NCBI RefSeq assembly: GCF_022682495.2
Contig: NC_071392.1
Span: 60,103,459 to 60,167,458 of the forward strand
From: Desmodus rotundus
Taxonomy: Eukaryota > Chordata > Mammalia > Chiroptera > Phyllostomidae
Direction of reading: 5' to 3'
Length of the DNA stretch: 64,000 nt
A program made the position numbers and the translations under genes. Each line of letters begins with the position of its first letter. The first letter of the stretch is position 1. Positions 46,801 to 56,910 of the stretch are shown here, one piece after another. A model generated the notes under the pieces. The model was not told the origin of the DNA. It searched no databases and saw nothing but the letters and a program-made list of their open reading frames with translations.

Positions 46801-47616
46801 AGTTTTTGACTTCATCCCTAATCTCATTCTTGACCCATTCATTGTTTAATAGCATGCTATTCAGTTTCCATGATTTTGAGTGTTTGGCGTTTTTTCCTTT
46901 GGGGTTGGTTTGTAGTTTCAGTCCCTTGTGGTCAGAGAAAATGCTTGCTATGATTTCAATGTTCTTGAATTTGTTGAGGCTTGCTTTGTGTTCTATCATT
47001 TGGTCTATCTTTGAAAAAGTTCCATGGACACTTGAAAAGAATGTGTATTTTGCTTCTTTGGGATGAAAAGCTCTATATATATCAGTTAAGTCCATTTCCT
47101 CTAGGGTATTGTTAAGTGACACAATATCCTTGTTGATATTTTGTTTGGAAGACCGGTCCTTTTTTGATAGTGGGGTGTTAAAGTCCCCTACTATAATTGT
47201 GTTGCTGTCAATATCTTTCTTGAAATCCTCCAAGATTTTCTTTATGTATTTGGGTGCTCCTATGTTGGGTGCATATATATTTACAATGTTTATGTCTTCT
47301 TGGTGGATTCTTCCTTTGAGTATTATGAAGTGACCTTCTGGGTCTCTCTTTATGGCCCTACTTTTGAAGTCTATTTTGTCTGATATGAGTATTGCTACCC
47401 CTGCTTTTTTTTCATGTCCGTTTGCTTGGAAAATTTGTTTCTAGCCCTTCACTTTCAGTCTGTGTAAGTCTTTTGTCCTGAGATGGGCCTCTTGTAGGCA
47501 GCATATGTGTGGGTCTTGTTTTCTTATCCATTCAGCTATTCTATGTCTTTTGATTGGAGCATTTAATCCATTTACATTTAAAGTTATTATCGATAGGTAG
47601 TTATTCATTGCCATTT
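43845..47616 (-). pseudogene. ORF2: L1 ORF2, nearly complete but broken
   Basis: Minus-strand ORF2 starts at about 47616 ('MAMNNYLSI'-type). Endonuclease text includes '[13 protein letters not shown]' and '[12 protein letters not shown]' (46667-47233), with the Asp/Asn and Asp-His catalytic residues visible. The RT fingers and palm start at '[11 protein letters not shown]' (45717-46334). The RT active site '[15 protein letters not shown]' is intact in the 316-codon frame 44657-45607. The C-terminal '[17 protein letters not shown]' lies in 43845-44444. Breaks lie near 46334-46667, 45607-45717, 44733 (~70-bp deletion) and 44444-44493. Family length is about 1,270 codons; nearly all of it is present. 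Confidence 0.9.
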
Positions 47617-47660
47617 TTTCCTACCTGTGTTCCTCTCTCTTTCTCTTTTCCTTCCTTTCC

Positions 47661-48599
47661 TTAAAGCAGTCCCTTTAGCATCTCTTGCAGAGATGGTTTG
47701 GTGAAGGTGTATTCTTTTAGACTTCTTTTGTCTGGGAAACTCTTTATTTGGCCTTCTATCTTGATTGAGAGCCTTGCTGGGTAAAGTAGTCTTGGTTGCA
47801 GGCCTCTGGTTCTCATTACTTGGAATATTTTTTGCCATTCTCTTCTGGCTTGGAGCTTTTCCATTGAGAAGTCAGTTGCTAACCTTATTGGGGCTCCCTT
47901 GTATGTTACTTCCTTTTTGTCCCTTGCTGCCTTTAAGATCCTCTCTTTGTCTTGGAATGTTGCCATTTTAATTATGATGTGTCTTGCAGTGGATCTCTTT
48001 GGGTTCCTCTTGCTTGGGGCTCTCTGTGATTCCTGCATTTGGGTGACTTTTTCTCTCCTCAGATTCGGGAAATTTTACATCTTTATTTTTTGAAACAGGT
48101 GTTCTATCCCTTGCTCTTCTTCTTCTCTCTGGTATCTCTATTCTATGGATATTATTCAGTTTCATGTTGTTCTGTATTTCCCTTAACCCCTCTTCATTCT
48201 TTCTGAGTCTCTTTTCCTTTTCTTGCTGTTTTGTTTTTTTTGTTTGTTTGTTTATATCTTGTCCTCCAACTTGCTGATCTGATCCTCTGCTTCATCTAGT
48301 CTACTTTTCATTCCTTCTACTGTGTTCTTCAATTTAGAAATTGTATTCTTCATTTCCTCTTGGCCGTTGTTGATAGTTTCTATTTCCTTTTTCATGTTGA
48401 TATAGTTTGCAGTGAGTTCATTGTAGTTTCCCTGTAGTTTCTGGTAGTTCTCTTTGAGCTCAGAGAGCTCAGTGAGCTTCCTGATGACCATTGCTTTGGA
48501 CTCAGTATCTGATAGTTGACTTGCCTCTTTTTCAGTTAGCATTCTTTCTGAGGCTTCCTCCTTTTCTTTCATTTGGGAATTGTTTCTTTGTCTTCCCAT
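47661..48599 (-). pseudogene. ORF1: L1 ORF1, frameshifted
   Basis: It starts 'MGRQRNNSQMKEKEEASERM' at 48599, with the coiled coil ('ELKENYQKLQGNYNELTANY', 'LDEAEDQISKLEDKI') to 48252. After frame disruption at about 48040-48250 (including an AAAC-rich slip at 48225-48250) the RRM end and C-domain continue as 47661-48038 ('SKRNPKRSTARHIIIKMATF', 'LQPRLLYPARLSIKIEGQIK', 'MLKGLL'). Total ~310 codons equals the family length. The C-domain is almost identical to the copy at 51004. Confidence 0.88.
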
Positions 48600-48814
48600 T
48601 GTTTGTGAGACTCTTCTTGTTAGCCTCTGCTTCTTAAATTGATCTATTCTGACTCCCTGGGTTTGTGGTATGAACTTCTATGGTAGAATGCCACTGGGAT
48701 TCAGTGGTGCTGTCTCCTTAATCTCCTGTCCTCACTGGTCTTGAGCTGACGTTTATGGGTGTAACACAGTCTTACTCTGGTCTTTTCAGCACTCCAGATT
48801 TTCTTGTCTCACCT

Positions 48815-49125
48815 GTGGGAAAAAGAGGAATGGGCGCAAAAAAAAGAAACAAACAAAAAATGGAAGGAGGGAAAAAGGGAATAGAAAAGGAAAGAAGGAA
48901 GGGAGTAGGAATAAAGAAAGATCAGAGGCAAGATAAGAAGGAATTTTTTAACAAAAATTAAAACAACAGAATAAATAAAAGAAGGCAGGAAGAAGGAATA
49001 AAAATGGTAAAGGATGGAAGGAAGAAGGAATAAAAAAAGAAAGAAGGACAGAAAGGAAGAAGGAATTCAGGGGGAAAGAAGGAAAGAAAAAAGAAGAAAA
49101 GGAAAAAAAAAAAGAAAAAAAAATA
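48815..49125 (+). repeat. Long homopurine GGAA/GAAA-rich tract
   Basis: About 310 bp are almost wholly A/G on the plus strand, with many GAAGGAAG and AAAGAAAG units, inside the L1 5'UTR. On the L1 sense strand it is a polypyrimidine tract. Confidence 0.85.
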
Positions 49126-49778
49126 AGGTCTTCGGCTGGCTTTAAACTGGTCAGGTTAGTTCTGCTGGTTGTCCTGTCTGTGGAATGGGAGGGGGTGGTT
49201 GGAAGGATTGGTTTCACTTTTCTCCCTTCCTGAGCCACACTCTTTGCTGTTGTTCATCCTTCAGTCTAGTTCCTCCGGGTCCTTCTGCTCCCCACTAGGC
49301 CTTTAGTTCACCAGCTGTGCTGTCCTTGAGTTGCACCAATTAGGGGCAACTCACATTCCACCTTCTTGCTCTTTGCTGTCTTAGATGCTAGGGGCTCTCA
49401 GTGCTGCTATGGGGTAGTTCAGCCCCCTACTGGGTCGAGTCTTTCCTGGGAATGCAGTCTCTCCTAGCCCTGTAGCTCCCCTCTGCTGGGCATTCTGCCT
49501 TCCTCCTAGAGAGCTAGTAGGCCCTGCAGAGTTCTGTGCACCGGGGCTTTGTAGGAGTTTTGAGAACCAGTGCTTTTTTTGGCTGTGGTTGCCTGCAGGC
49601 AGCCAGGATGTTGATTGGGTTGTGTGGCCGATCCCCGCTTTGGACATTGGTTGGTTTCCAATCCCCTGCTCTGGGTCTGTGGGAGGGTGCAGCCAGCCAC
49701 TGATCCAGTTGGGTGCTCACCGAGGAGCTTTTTGTCTGTGTTCCCAGGTGGCTGGGCGCTTATTAGGGCGCCTGCCCA

Positions 49779-49910
49779 CCGGGGTTTCAGGTGTGGGCCC
49801 CAGGCCACTGATTGGGGTACGCACCCACTGGGGCACTTTGGGACTGGCACTCAGGCAGCTGGGCTGCTTATCAGGTCTCGTGTTCACCCGGGGTTTCAGG
49901 TGTGGGCCCC
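49779..49910 (-). repeat. Two copies of a 23-bp 5'UTR unit, 109 bp apart
   Basis: CCGGGGTTTCAGGTGTGGGC plus CCC occurs at 49779-49801 and 49888-49910, with looser similarity between. This suggests monomer-like duplication in the L1 promoter region. Confidence 0.85.
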
Positions 49911-50575
49911 TAGACTCGTGCCAGCCGGGCTTCAGGTGAGCGCAGGGGCTGCTTTTCTGTGTTCACAGTCCAGGGGCTGAGGGGGGAGGGGCGCCAGAGA
50001 CCGCGGCTGCTGTGGAGAATTCTCTAACTAGCTACTACGTGCCTCTATTTTCTTTTCCTTTTTGAGAAATTCTTCCTATTCAAGCCCCCCTGGTCCAAAC
50101 AAGCACCTGGCTGCTCACACAGCCCAGCCTGGCTCTCTCCCAAGAATCCTACAGCAGACCCTGCTCCTGGCTGGGGCTTCAGTCGCCCTTGCCCCGCACG
50201 CCTCCCGGGGATCTTATTGTCCTTAAGCACTCTTCTTACTGTCTGATCTTTTGATGTCCTCTATCTTTGGTCTCTGATCTTCATATATGCTGGAATACCT
50301 TGGCTGTTCGCTCTGCTCCTCAGATCAGCTAGGTATTTCACTGGCGTTGAGGGGAAGTGGACTCTGCTCCCACCTACCTCACCACAGTCTTCACTGTTCA
50401 TTGTGTTTCTTCTCTGTGCAAGGCACTACATTAAGTTCATAGGTGTAGAAATCATGGTTAGGCACTTCATTCATTCATTTATTCATTCAATGAATATCTG
50501 CACAGTGTGGTGATGAGATCCCACCTAGCTCTGGGGGGAAAACTGCCTCCTCTTCTTCACAGCAGCAGCACAAAT

Positions 50576-51696
50576 CGATTTTCTTTATGTATTTGGGTGC
50601 TCCTATGTTGAGTGCATATATATTTACAATGTGTATGTCTTCTTGGTGGATTCTTCCTTTGAGTATTATGAAGTGACTTTCTGGGTCTCTCTTTATGACC
50701 CTTTTTTCGAAGTCTATTTTGTCTGACATAAGTATTGCTACCCCTGCTTTTTTTTCCTGTCCGTTTGCTTGGAAAATTTGTTTCCAGCCCTTCACTTACA
50801 GTCTGTGTAGGTCTTTTGTCCTGAGATGGGTTTCTTGTAGGCAGCATATGTGTGGGTCATGTTTTCTTATCCATTCAGCTATTCTATGTCTTTTGATTGG
50901 AGCATTTAATCCATTTACATTTAAAGTTATTATCGATAGGTAGTTATTCATTGCCATTTTTTCCTACCTGTGTTCCTCTCTCTTTCTCTTTTCCTTCCTT
51001 TCCTTAAAGCAGTCCCTTTAGCATCTCTTGCAGAGATGGTTTGGTGAAGGTGTATTCTTTTAGACTTCTTTTGTCTGGGAAACTCTTTATTTGGCCTTCT
51101 ATCTTGATTGAGAGCCTTGCTGGGTAAAGTAGTCTTGGTTGCAGGCCTCTGGTTCTCATTACTTGGAATATTTTTTGCCATTCTCTTCTGGCTTGGAGCT
51201 TTTCCATTGAGAAGTCAGTTGCTAACCTTATTGGGGCTCCCTTGTATGTTACTTCCTGTTTCTCCCTTGCTGCCTTTAAGATCCTCTCTTTGTCTTGGAA
51301 TGTTGCCATTTTAATGATGATGTGTCTTGCAGTGGATCTCTTTGGGTTCCTCTTGCTTGGGGCTCTCTGTGTTTCCTGGATTTGGGTGACTTTTTCTCTC
51401 ATCAGATTAGGGACATTTTCCATCATTACTTTTTCAAAGAGGTTTTCTATCCCTTGCTCTTCTTCTTCTCCTTCTGGTATTCGTATTATATGGATATTGT
51501 TACGTTTCATGTTTTTCTGCATTTCCACAGCACAATCTCCTCACCGTCTGTTTTTCAATGTCTTCTACAATTTTTGGCCTCCAAACTTCATATAAGCTGG
51601 GGTTCATTGGCTGTTCACTCTGTTCCTCAGAAGATCAGCTAGCGTTTCCAGCCTGGCACAGGGAGAACTGGGCTCTGCTCCCACTTACCTCACCAC
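50576..51696 (-). mobile_element. L1 piece: 5'UTR start joined to ORF1, then ORF2 start
   Basis: From right to left it has the natural 5' end at 51696 ('GAAGATGGTGGTGAGGTAAG' sense) and ~165 bp of 5'UTR. A junction at about 51530 leads into the ORF1 RRM, then an intact ORF1 C-terminus (51004), the spacer, and ORF2 endonuclease text to 50576. There it stops without ORF2 remainder, 3'UTR or tail. From 50576 to 51520 it runs parallel to 47231-48170 with very few differences. The 180 bp at 50394-50575 is unassigned, with an (ATTC)n-like piece. Confidence 0.88.
51004..51528 (-). pseudogene. ORF1: ORF1 lacking its coiled coil (RRM + C-domain open)
   Basis: This open frame has 174 codons. It starts MEMQKNMKRNNIHIIRIPEG, has the RRM ('EQGIENLFEKVMMENVPNLM'), the C-domain ('ERILKAAREKQEVTYKGAPI', 'LQPRLLYPARLSIKIEGQIK') and ends 'LQEMLKGLL'. 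L1 ORF1 normally has an N-terminal coiled coil (~150 residues) for trimer formation, which is missing here because the 5'UTR is joined to codon ~150. The first ATG overlaps the junction, 165 bp from the L1 5' end. The retained part has no stop. RNA-binding parts would be kept and trimerisation lost. Expression is unknown. Confidence 0.75.
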
Positions 51697-51699
51697 CAT

Positions 51700-51795
51700 C
51701 TTCTAATCTGTCCATTGTTGACAGTGGAATGTTAAAATTCTCTACTATATGTGCTGTTGTCTATACTTCTCTCATGGTTTTAACTACTACCTGTG
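51700..51795 (-). mobile_element. Old L1 ORF2 fragment
   Basis: 'GACAGTGGAATGTTAAAATTC' and 'CTACTATATGTGCTGTTGTC' match the antisense endonuclease region (GATAGTGGGGTGTTAAAGTC) of L1 ORF2. It is short and diverged, and adjoins the 5' end of the previous L1. Confidence 0.55.
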
Positions 51796-53032
51796 TTTAA
51801 AATCTCCAAATCTGTATCTAAGGCCCCTACATCTATTTGGAACTTTAGGCCTGCATATCCAATTACTTGGTTTTGTAGCCAAATAAATGTCCCATACATA
51901 CCTCCAATGCAATTCATCTGCTATGCCTTATTACCCTTGCTTGAAATCTCCCTCTTGTTTTAGATATTTCCTTTCTCTATAGGACCCTCTTTTACTCATT
52001 CAGTAAAAAACAGAATCACAAGACATCCTGAGTCCCTCCCACCCATATCTAGCCACCAAAGCCTACCAATTTTCCTTTCTAAATTTGTTTCACACCCATC
52101 TTCTCTATTATTACCAGTGCCTTGAGCTCTCATTTTTTATCATCTGCATTAGTTTGAGTCTTTCTCACTTATACCAACCACTGTCATATTTCTACCCCAT
52201 GCCTTGTACAGCAGATCCATCTACAATGCTCTTCTTCCATTTTTTTTTTTACAAGATCAATTCCAAAGTTCATCTCTCTCCAACATCTTCCCTATATAAT
52301 TTCCCCAAAATATCAAGTTGGTGTAGTGGCCAAAATACTTTGTGTATTACTCTGACATGGCATGTATAAGTTATAATTTGAAGTTTTTAGTTGTGCTTTC
52401 TTTGAGGAAAGAAACTGGGCTTTTCACTTTTCTATCTCAAGTGCCTAGATAAAGACTAGATTCTCAGTAACAGGATGTGAACGTGAACTACACTGCCATA
52501 TAAAAGCAAGCAAAAGCTGTTGGATGAGTATTGCTAACCAGGGCAGAGTCCCAGAACTACTGACATTTTCTATTTACCTCAGGTACAGGAAGATGGGCTT
52601 ATCTGGGAATTCTATATTCAGTTTAATTCAGTAGACTTTCATTGGCCAACGTGTATATATTCTAAATAGAAAGATGAGAAAGCCCAATCCCTGTAGTTAG
52701 GAGCAAAGTTTCAAAAGACTAAATTTACTTCTGTTACCATTTGTCATCCATGTCCTATACTGAGTCAGCCTAGTAGTATGCCTTGTACAAGAGGGATCCA
52801 TTCTGAGATAACCACCAGCAAGAATCTCCTACCCGGCTAAGGCAGTGATTCATATTAGGACCCAATCACCCTTGTATCTTGATCTTATTTTATGCTCTCT
52901 CTTTAGTTTACCTCCCACTAACTAACAATTCTGTCCAAATAAATAAATCTGCTAATTTTGAGGGGTGGGGAATGTTAGGCTATCTGTTCTCCTTAACTTT
53001 TTCTCTTCTTGTGCCTTTCTGAGAAAAAAAAA
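51796..53032. other. No firmly recognised feature
   Basis: 1.2 kb of mixed sequence. The first 400 bp have a pyrimidine-rich style with 'ATATCCAATTACTTGG' and 'CATCCTGAGTCCCTCCC' that recalls an old interspersed repeat, but I cannot name it. No gene is evident. Confidence 0.4.
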
Positions 53033-53046
53033 GTATTTATCTTTTT

Positions 53047-53616
53047 AAAAAAATTATTTTATTGCTGTTCAATTACATTTGTCTGCATTTCCCCCCCACC
53101 TATCCCCCTCACCCAAGCCAAATCCACCTCCTTCCCTTGCTTCCACCCTCCCCTTTGGTTTTGTCCATGTGTCCTTTATAGTTGTTCCTGCAAACCCTTC
53201 CCCCCATTGTTCCCTCCCCTCTCCCCTTTGGTTATTGTTAGATTGTTCTTAATTTCAATGTCTCTGGTTATATTTTGTTTGCTTTGTTCTTTTGTTGATT
53301 ATGTTCCAGTTAAAGGTGAGATCATATGGTATTTGTTCCTCACCACCTGGCTTATTTCACTTAGCATAATGCTCTCCAGTTCCATCCATGCTGTTGCAAA
53401 GGGTAGGAGCTCCTTCTTTCTTTGTGCTGTGTAGTATTCCATTTTGTGAATGTACCATAGTTTTTTTATCCATTCATTTTTCTAATGGGCACTTAGGTTG
53501 CTTCCAGCACTTGGCTATTGTAAATTGTGCTGCTATGAACATTGGGGTGCATCGGTTCTTTTGGATTGGTGTTTCAGGGCTCTTATGATATCAACACAAG
53601 AAAGGAAATATAAAAG
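53047..53616 (-). mobile_element. 5'-truncated L1 with perfect 14-bp TSD
   Basis: An antisense L1 3'UTR and ORF2 end (53047 to ~53583, to 'GTGTTTCAGGGCTCTTA') lie between two copies of GTATTTATCTTTTT (53033-53046 and 53617-53630). The last ~30 bases at the right end are not contiguous L1; they resemble plus-strand ORF2 text 'CAGACAAGAAAAGGAAATAAAAGG', suggesting a tiny inverted 5' piece. Confidence 0.88.
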
Positions 53617-53639
53617 GTATTTATCTTTTTTTTAATTTA

Positions 53640-53690
53640 AGAATTTAATTTTTTATTGATGTTCAAGTACAGTTTTTTGCCATTCCCCCA
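53640..53690 (-). mobile_element. Very short L1 3' end
   Basis: 'TTTTTTATTGATGTTCAAGTACAG' followed by 'TTTTTTGCCATTCCCCC' is the antisense L1 3' terminus, about 50 bp long. No ORF2 text follows. Confidence 0.7.
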
Positions 53691-53699
53691 TTTTTAAAT

Positions 53700-56408
53700 G
53701 AATGATTTATTGTCAAAATTAAGATATGTGTTAACATTCTGATGTCTAAGCAATGCTCAATCTAATAGTACCACTGAAATCATTTGTGAGGTCCAATTCT
53801 TACAACACTGAAAGGTAAGTAGTAGGAAGGGTTGAACCACTATTAACACTTTATCTTTCTTGCCTTTTAAGTCCCAATGTTAGGACAAGGTTAATAACAG
53901 GTTAAAAGAAGGGACTCACAACTAAGGAGAAATCTATATCTGTTCTGTTTAAGTCTTTCAAACAGTTTTTTCTAGTCCAGAATGTGTTTAATATAAGTCC
54001 ATATAAACATGTAACTGATGTCTTTAATAACAAAGATAATTCATGCATTATTTACACAGTGATTTTAAAGTAAATTTAGTAAAAATAACATTTTTTTCTA
54101 TATAAAAAGTCTTGCAAATGTACGATAGTTAACCAAAAGAGGATTAAGTAATAAAGATTGATTTAACCATTGAGTAATTTTGATGGATACTCTCAGCTTG
54201 AATGTTAGTTCCCAAGATAGATAAAAATCAGAAGAAACTGGGCCACTTCTTTCAAAAAGTTTCCCTTAAGCTTTAACACTGGGGAGGCAGTGCATCCTGG
54301 GTACAGTCTGAGAATCTACATTTGTTTTACTTTCATTTGGGTGATGCTGAAGCAGCCAGTTTTTAGAGATATCGTTAATGCACAGGATAAAACCTTTCTT
54401 AGAATGTAATAGAATGTAAATGTTGATCAATATAAAAGCAATGGAACATTTTATATTTTAGAAATGCATATAGAGTGGAATTCCAGCCCATGTACTGGTA
54501 TGTACAAGAACTATTGTCTTATGTAAATTTTATTTCTAACTCCTAACCCCCATTCTTCTTATATCTTGAAGACTTAACCTCGGTCTTTCTTGGAATCCTC
54601 CCAAGGTGGTGACCCAGTTATATGGTCTTATACAGGCTCATGGATGGCAGAAAGGTGTTTTTCTGGCCTTGGGTATCAGTACAAGTCTTTTAGCCTGGCC
54701 ACTTGGCCCCGCACATCCCAGGGCCCTTCACTGATTTTTTTTGAGATATTATGGAAATAGGAAAATTCTGGTGGCCTAGATAGTATATAATTCTATTTAC
54801 TTTCTGGGATTTTATTACCCTTCCCCACATCCATCTCCAGTACTGCTTTCAAGAAGCAAGGCTTAAATGTCCTTCTGTTCTATATCTTGTAAGCCTCTCT
54901 CCTCCATTTCCCAATATCAGTGTTTTTCTAGAGTAGAGTAAGTATTTTTTACTTTATGTTTCTTCAAATCATAGGTTTATACCACATAATTCTAATCTCG
55001 CTGCTCCCATAAAAACAGAGCCTACCCTCATGTTTCTGGAAATCCAAGCCTGGAACAGCAATGTTTACAGAAATCCTACACCAAAACACCTACCTCTCTT
55101 AAGAGGCAACAAGTTAGGTACTTGCTAAATAGGAAGAGAAAGATAAATAAAGGAGAACATTGTGTATGTCTTAAAATATCAAAGCCTCAATCAAATCTAG
55201 AAATTCTATGTAAAATTAAAATTACAATGAAGTATTCTATAATGTTTATAGACATTTTTGTGAAAGGCACTATTCGTAACTGTAGAAATGTACTTTACCA
55301 AATTTGAAACATATCTTTATAGTGTAAAATCATTTGGTTGTAAATATTTTTAAAAACTTTCTAAGTAAAATAAAAAAGAATTTATTTGAAGGTATTACCA
55401 GAGACAACCAAAGACAAGAAAAAAATTAAATGCTTGGTTGCAGGAAAACTGGAACTGAAAGTCAAGAATTAAGATTACTCCTTTCTCTCATTATTTATAA
55501 GGTCCCTCATCTTTCTTTTTCTCCTACTTGTCCCTCTACTATTCAGATTTATTTAAACCTGGCTTATTGTTTCTTTTTGTTACATAACTTGAAAATGACT
55601 GACATTCTATTGTATTGTCATCAGCCTTGGCTTATCATAAATTTTCACACTAAATCCTTTCCGTCACTCATTTAATATAAACTCTCAGTGCTACCACCCC
55701 AAATGTTCAGAAGAGAGAATCAGATTATTTTAATTCCCTTCCAGTACCCGCTCAGGACCAATCAACTGTACCCCAGGGATGGCCACTTTGTTCATTCCTT
55801 TGCTCCTTCTGGATGCTGTGAGTGAAACAGATTTTCCAAAAAAAATGATGCTCAGGCATAAGATATGTTGATGTAACCACTAAAATAGAAATTCTCATTA
55901 TTCTAAATTCTGAAAAAACATTATCTGGTACTTTTAAACATCCTGTACATTATAACGCATGCGTTATTTTCACTTTACCCATAGAATGATATGATCGCCA
56001 TTTATTATATTGATGATACTTTAAGTAATAATTAATTATGAGATATTATGCAAATCCTTCATAAGCTTATATAAAACTTTTATTTATGGCTAAAAGCCAG
56101 CCAACAAAGAAATAAAAACAAAAAAGTGTAGAAACCTTTCAACCTCAAATCTCATTTAGTTACAAGGCACTTCGTGTCTTTATATCTGTCAAACCAAATG
56201 TCTCTTCAGTGTTGATGATGACAGACAATATTAGCTAATGTCTATGAGAGCCAATTTAGTCTCAATTTTTTATTTCTTTTATGCGAGAATCCATACATCT
56301 ATAAATTATTTTTCATTATGAATTTTCTAAAAGATAAACTGATTTTGAAAGCTCTCTACCACTAGGTGGCACCAAATAGCCATAATTCGTAGATTGCGTC
56401 CTATAACC
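53700..56408. other. Single-copy-looking AT-rich sequence
   Basis: 2.7 kb without a repeat I recognise, without RNA genes and with no frame above 81 codons. No conserved-protein text is seen in any frame. Confidence 0.5.
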
Positions 56409-56637
56409 CAGTGATTTTCAACTTTACCATATGGCACACAAACTAATTACTAAAATTCTGTGGAACATCAATATGACATAAAATAAGTATAATTTTAATT
56501 CATTCACACCAGATGACTATTGCTGTGCTGATGGTTGTCCCTTTTTTGACAATCTAATGGAACAAACGTCAATGTGTCTGACTAAATGGTGAGGTATGTT
56601 TTACAAATTCTTGTGGCATGCAGGTTGAAAATAGTTG
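56409..56637. mobile_element. hAT-like MITE (non-autonomous DNA transposon)
   Basis: A 229-bp element with imperfect terminal inverted repeats: left CAGTGATTTTCAAC, right (reverse complement) CAACTATTTTCAAC. 'ATGGCACACA' and 'GTGGCATGCAGG' lie just inside. It is flanked by CTATAACC (56401-56408) and CTATACCA (56638-56645), an 8-bp duplication typical of hAT with two differences. It has no transposase. Bats are known for unusual DNA-transposon activity; the family name is not assigned. Confidence 0.7.
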
Positions 56638-56865
56638 CTATACCATACTGTGGACATTTAAGGATATCATTCTTTCTTTTCTTATGAAAATGGTTATAAA
56701 AATTAGAGAAACACAAATTTGGGGTTTTTTAGAATAAGCAACAATTTTTCTAAGTAAATAAAACATACTATTATTATTTTCTACAGTAACATTCTTTGTT
56801 TAATTTCAAAATATGTTATTCTTTTTCTTACAAATGGCTGCAGTATTAGAAATATTTGTTTCTTT

Positions 56866-56900
56866 TTTTTTTTACAGTTGTTTGCCTTCCCCCCCCACCA
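56866..56900 (-). mobile_element. 35-bp L1 3'-tail insertion with TSD
   Basis: TTTTTACAGTTGTTTGCCTT followed by a C-run is the antisense end of the L1 3'UTR. It lies between two perfect copies of TTGTTTCTTT (56856-56865 and 56901-56910). This is an extreme 5' truncation. Confidence 0.7.
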
Positions 56901-56910
56901 TTGTTTCTTT

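Larger units (their letters stand above)
43597..50393 (-). mobile_element. Full-length young L1, 6.8 kb
   Basis: It reaches from the natural 5' end ('GAAGACTGTGGTGAGGTAGG' in the minus sense, at ~50393) through a 1.8 kb 5'UTR, ORF1 (48599-47661) and ORF2 (~47616-43845) to a G-rich 3'UTR and tail at 43597. It has the longest open L1 frames in the window (316, 205, 199 and 188 codons of ORF2). Known lesions are an ORF1 frameshift, several ORF2 stops or frameshifts and a ~70-bp ORF2 deletion near 44733. It is recent but inactive. Confidence 0.93.
48600..50393 (-). promoter_or_regulatory. L1 5'UTR / promoter region
   Basis: This 1.8 kb leader of the young L1 has a GC- and CpG-rich proximal part (49360-50240), a distal part that is homopurine on the plus strand (48815-49125), and a repeated 23-bp unit 109 bp apart. 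It lacks the perfect ATGG core at the very 5' end (CAGTCTTC where related copies have CCATCTTC on the plus strand). Promoter role is from L1 biology. Confidence 0.7.

Noticed and set aside
48966..49125. Possible simple-sequence gene desert with regulatory function
   Set aside because: The purine tract is part of the L1 5'UTR; no separate regulatory element can be supported.
49589..49980. Overlapping 114-121-codon frames on both strands
   Set aside because: CpG/GC-rich L1 5'UTR is stop-poor in all frames; no evidence of coding.
53700..56408. Searched for exons, snRNA or microRNA hairpins in the single-copy stretch
   Set aside because: No coding frame, no recognisable RNA motif, and no long inverted repeat seen by eye.
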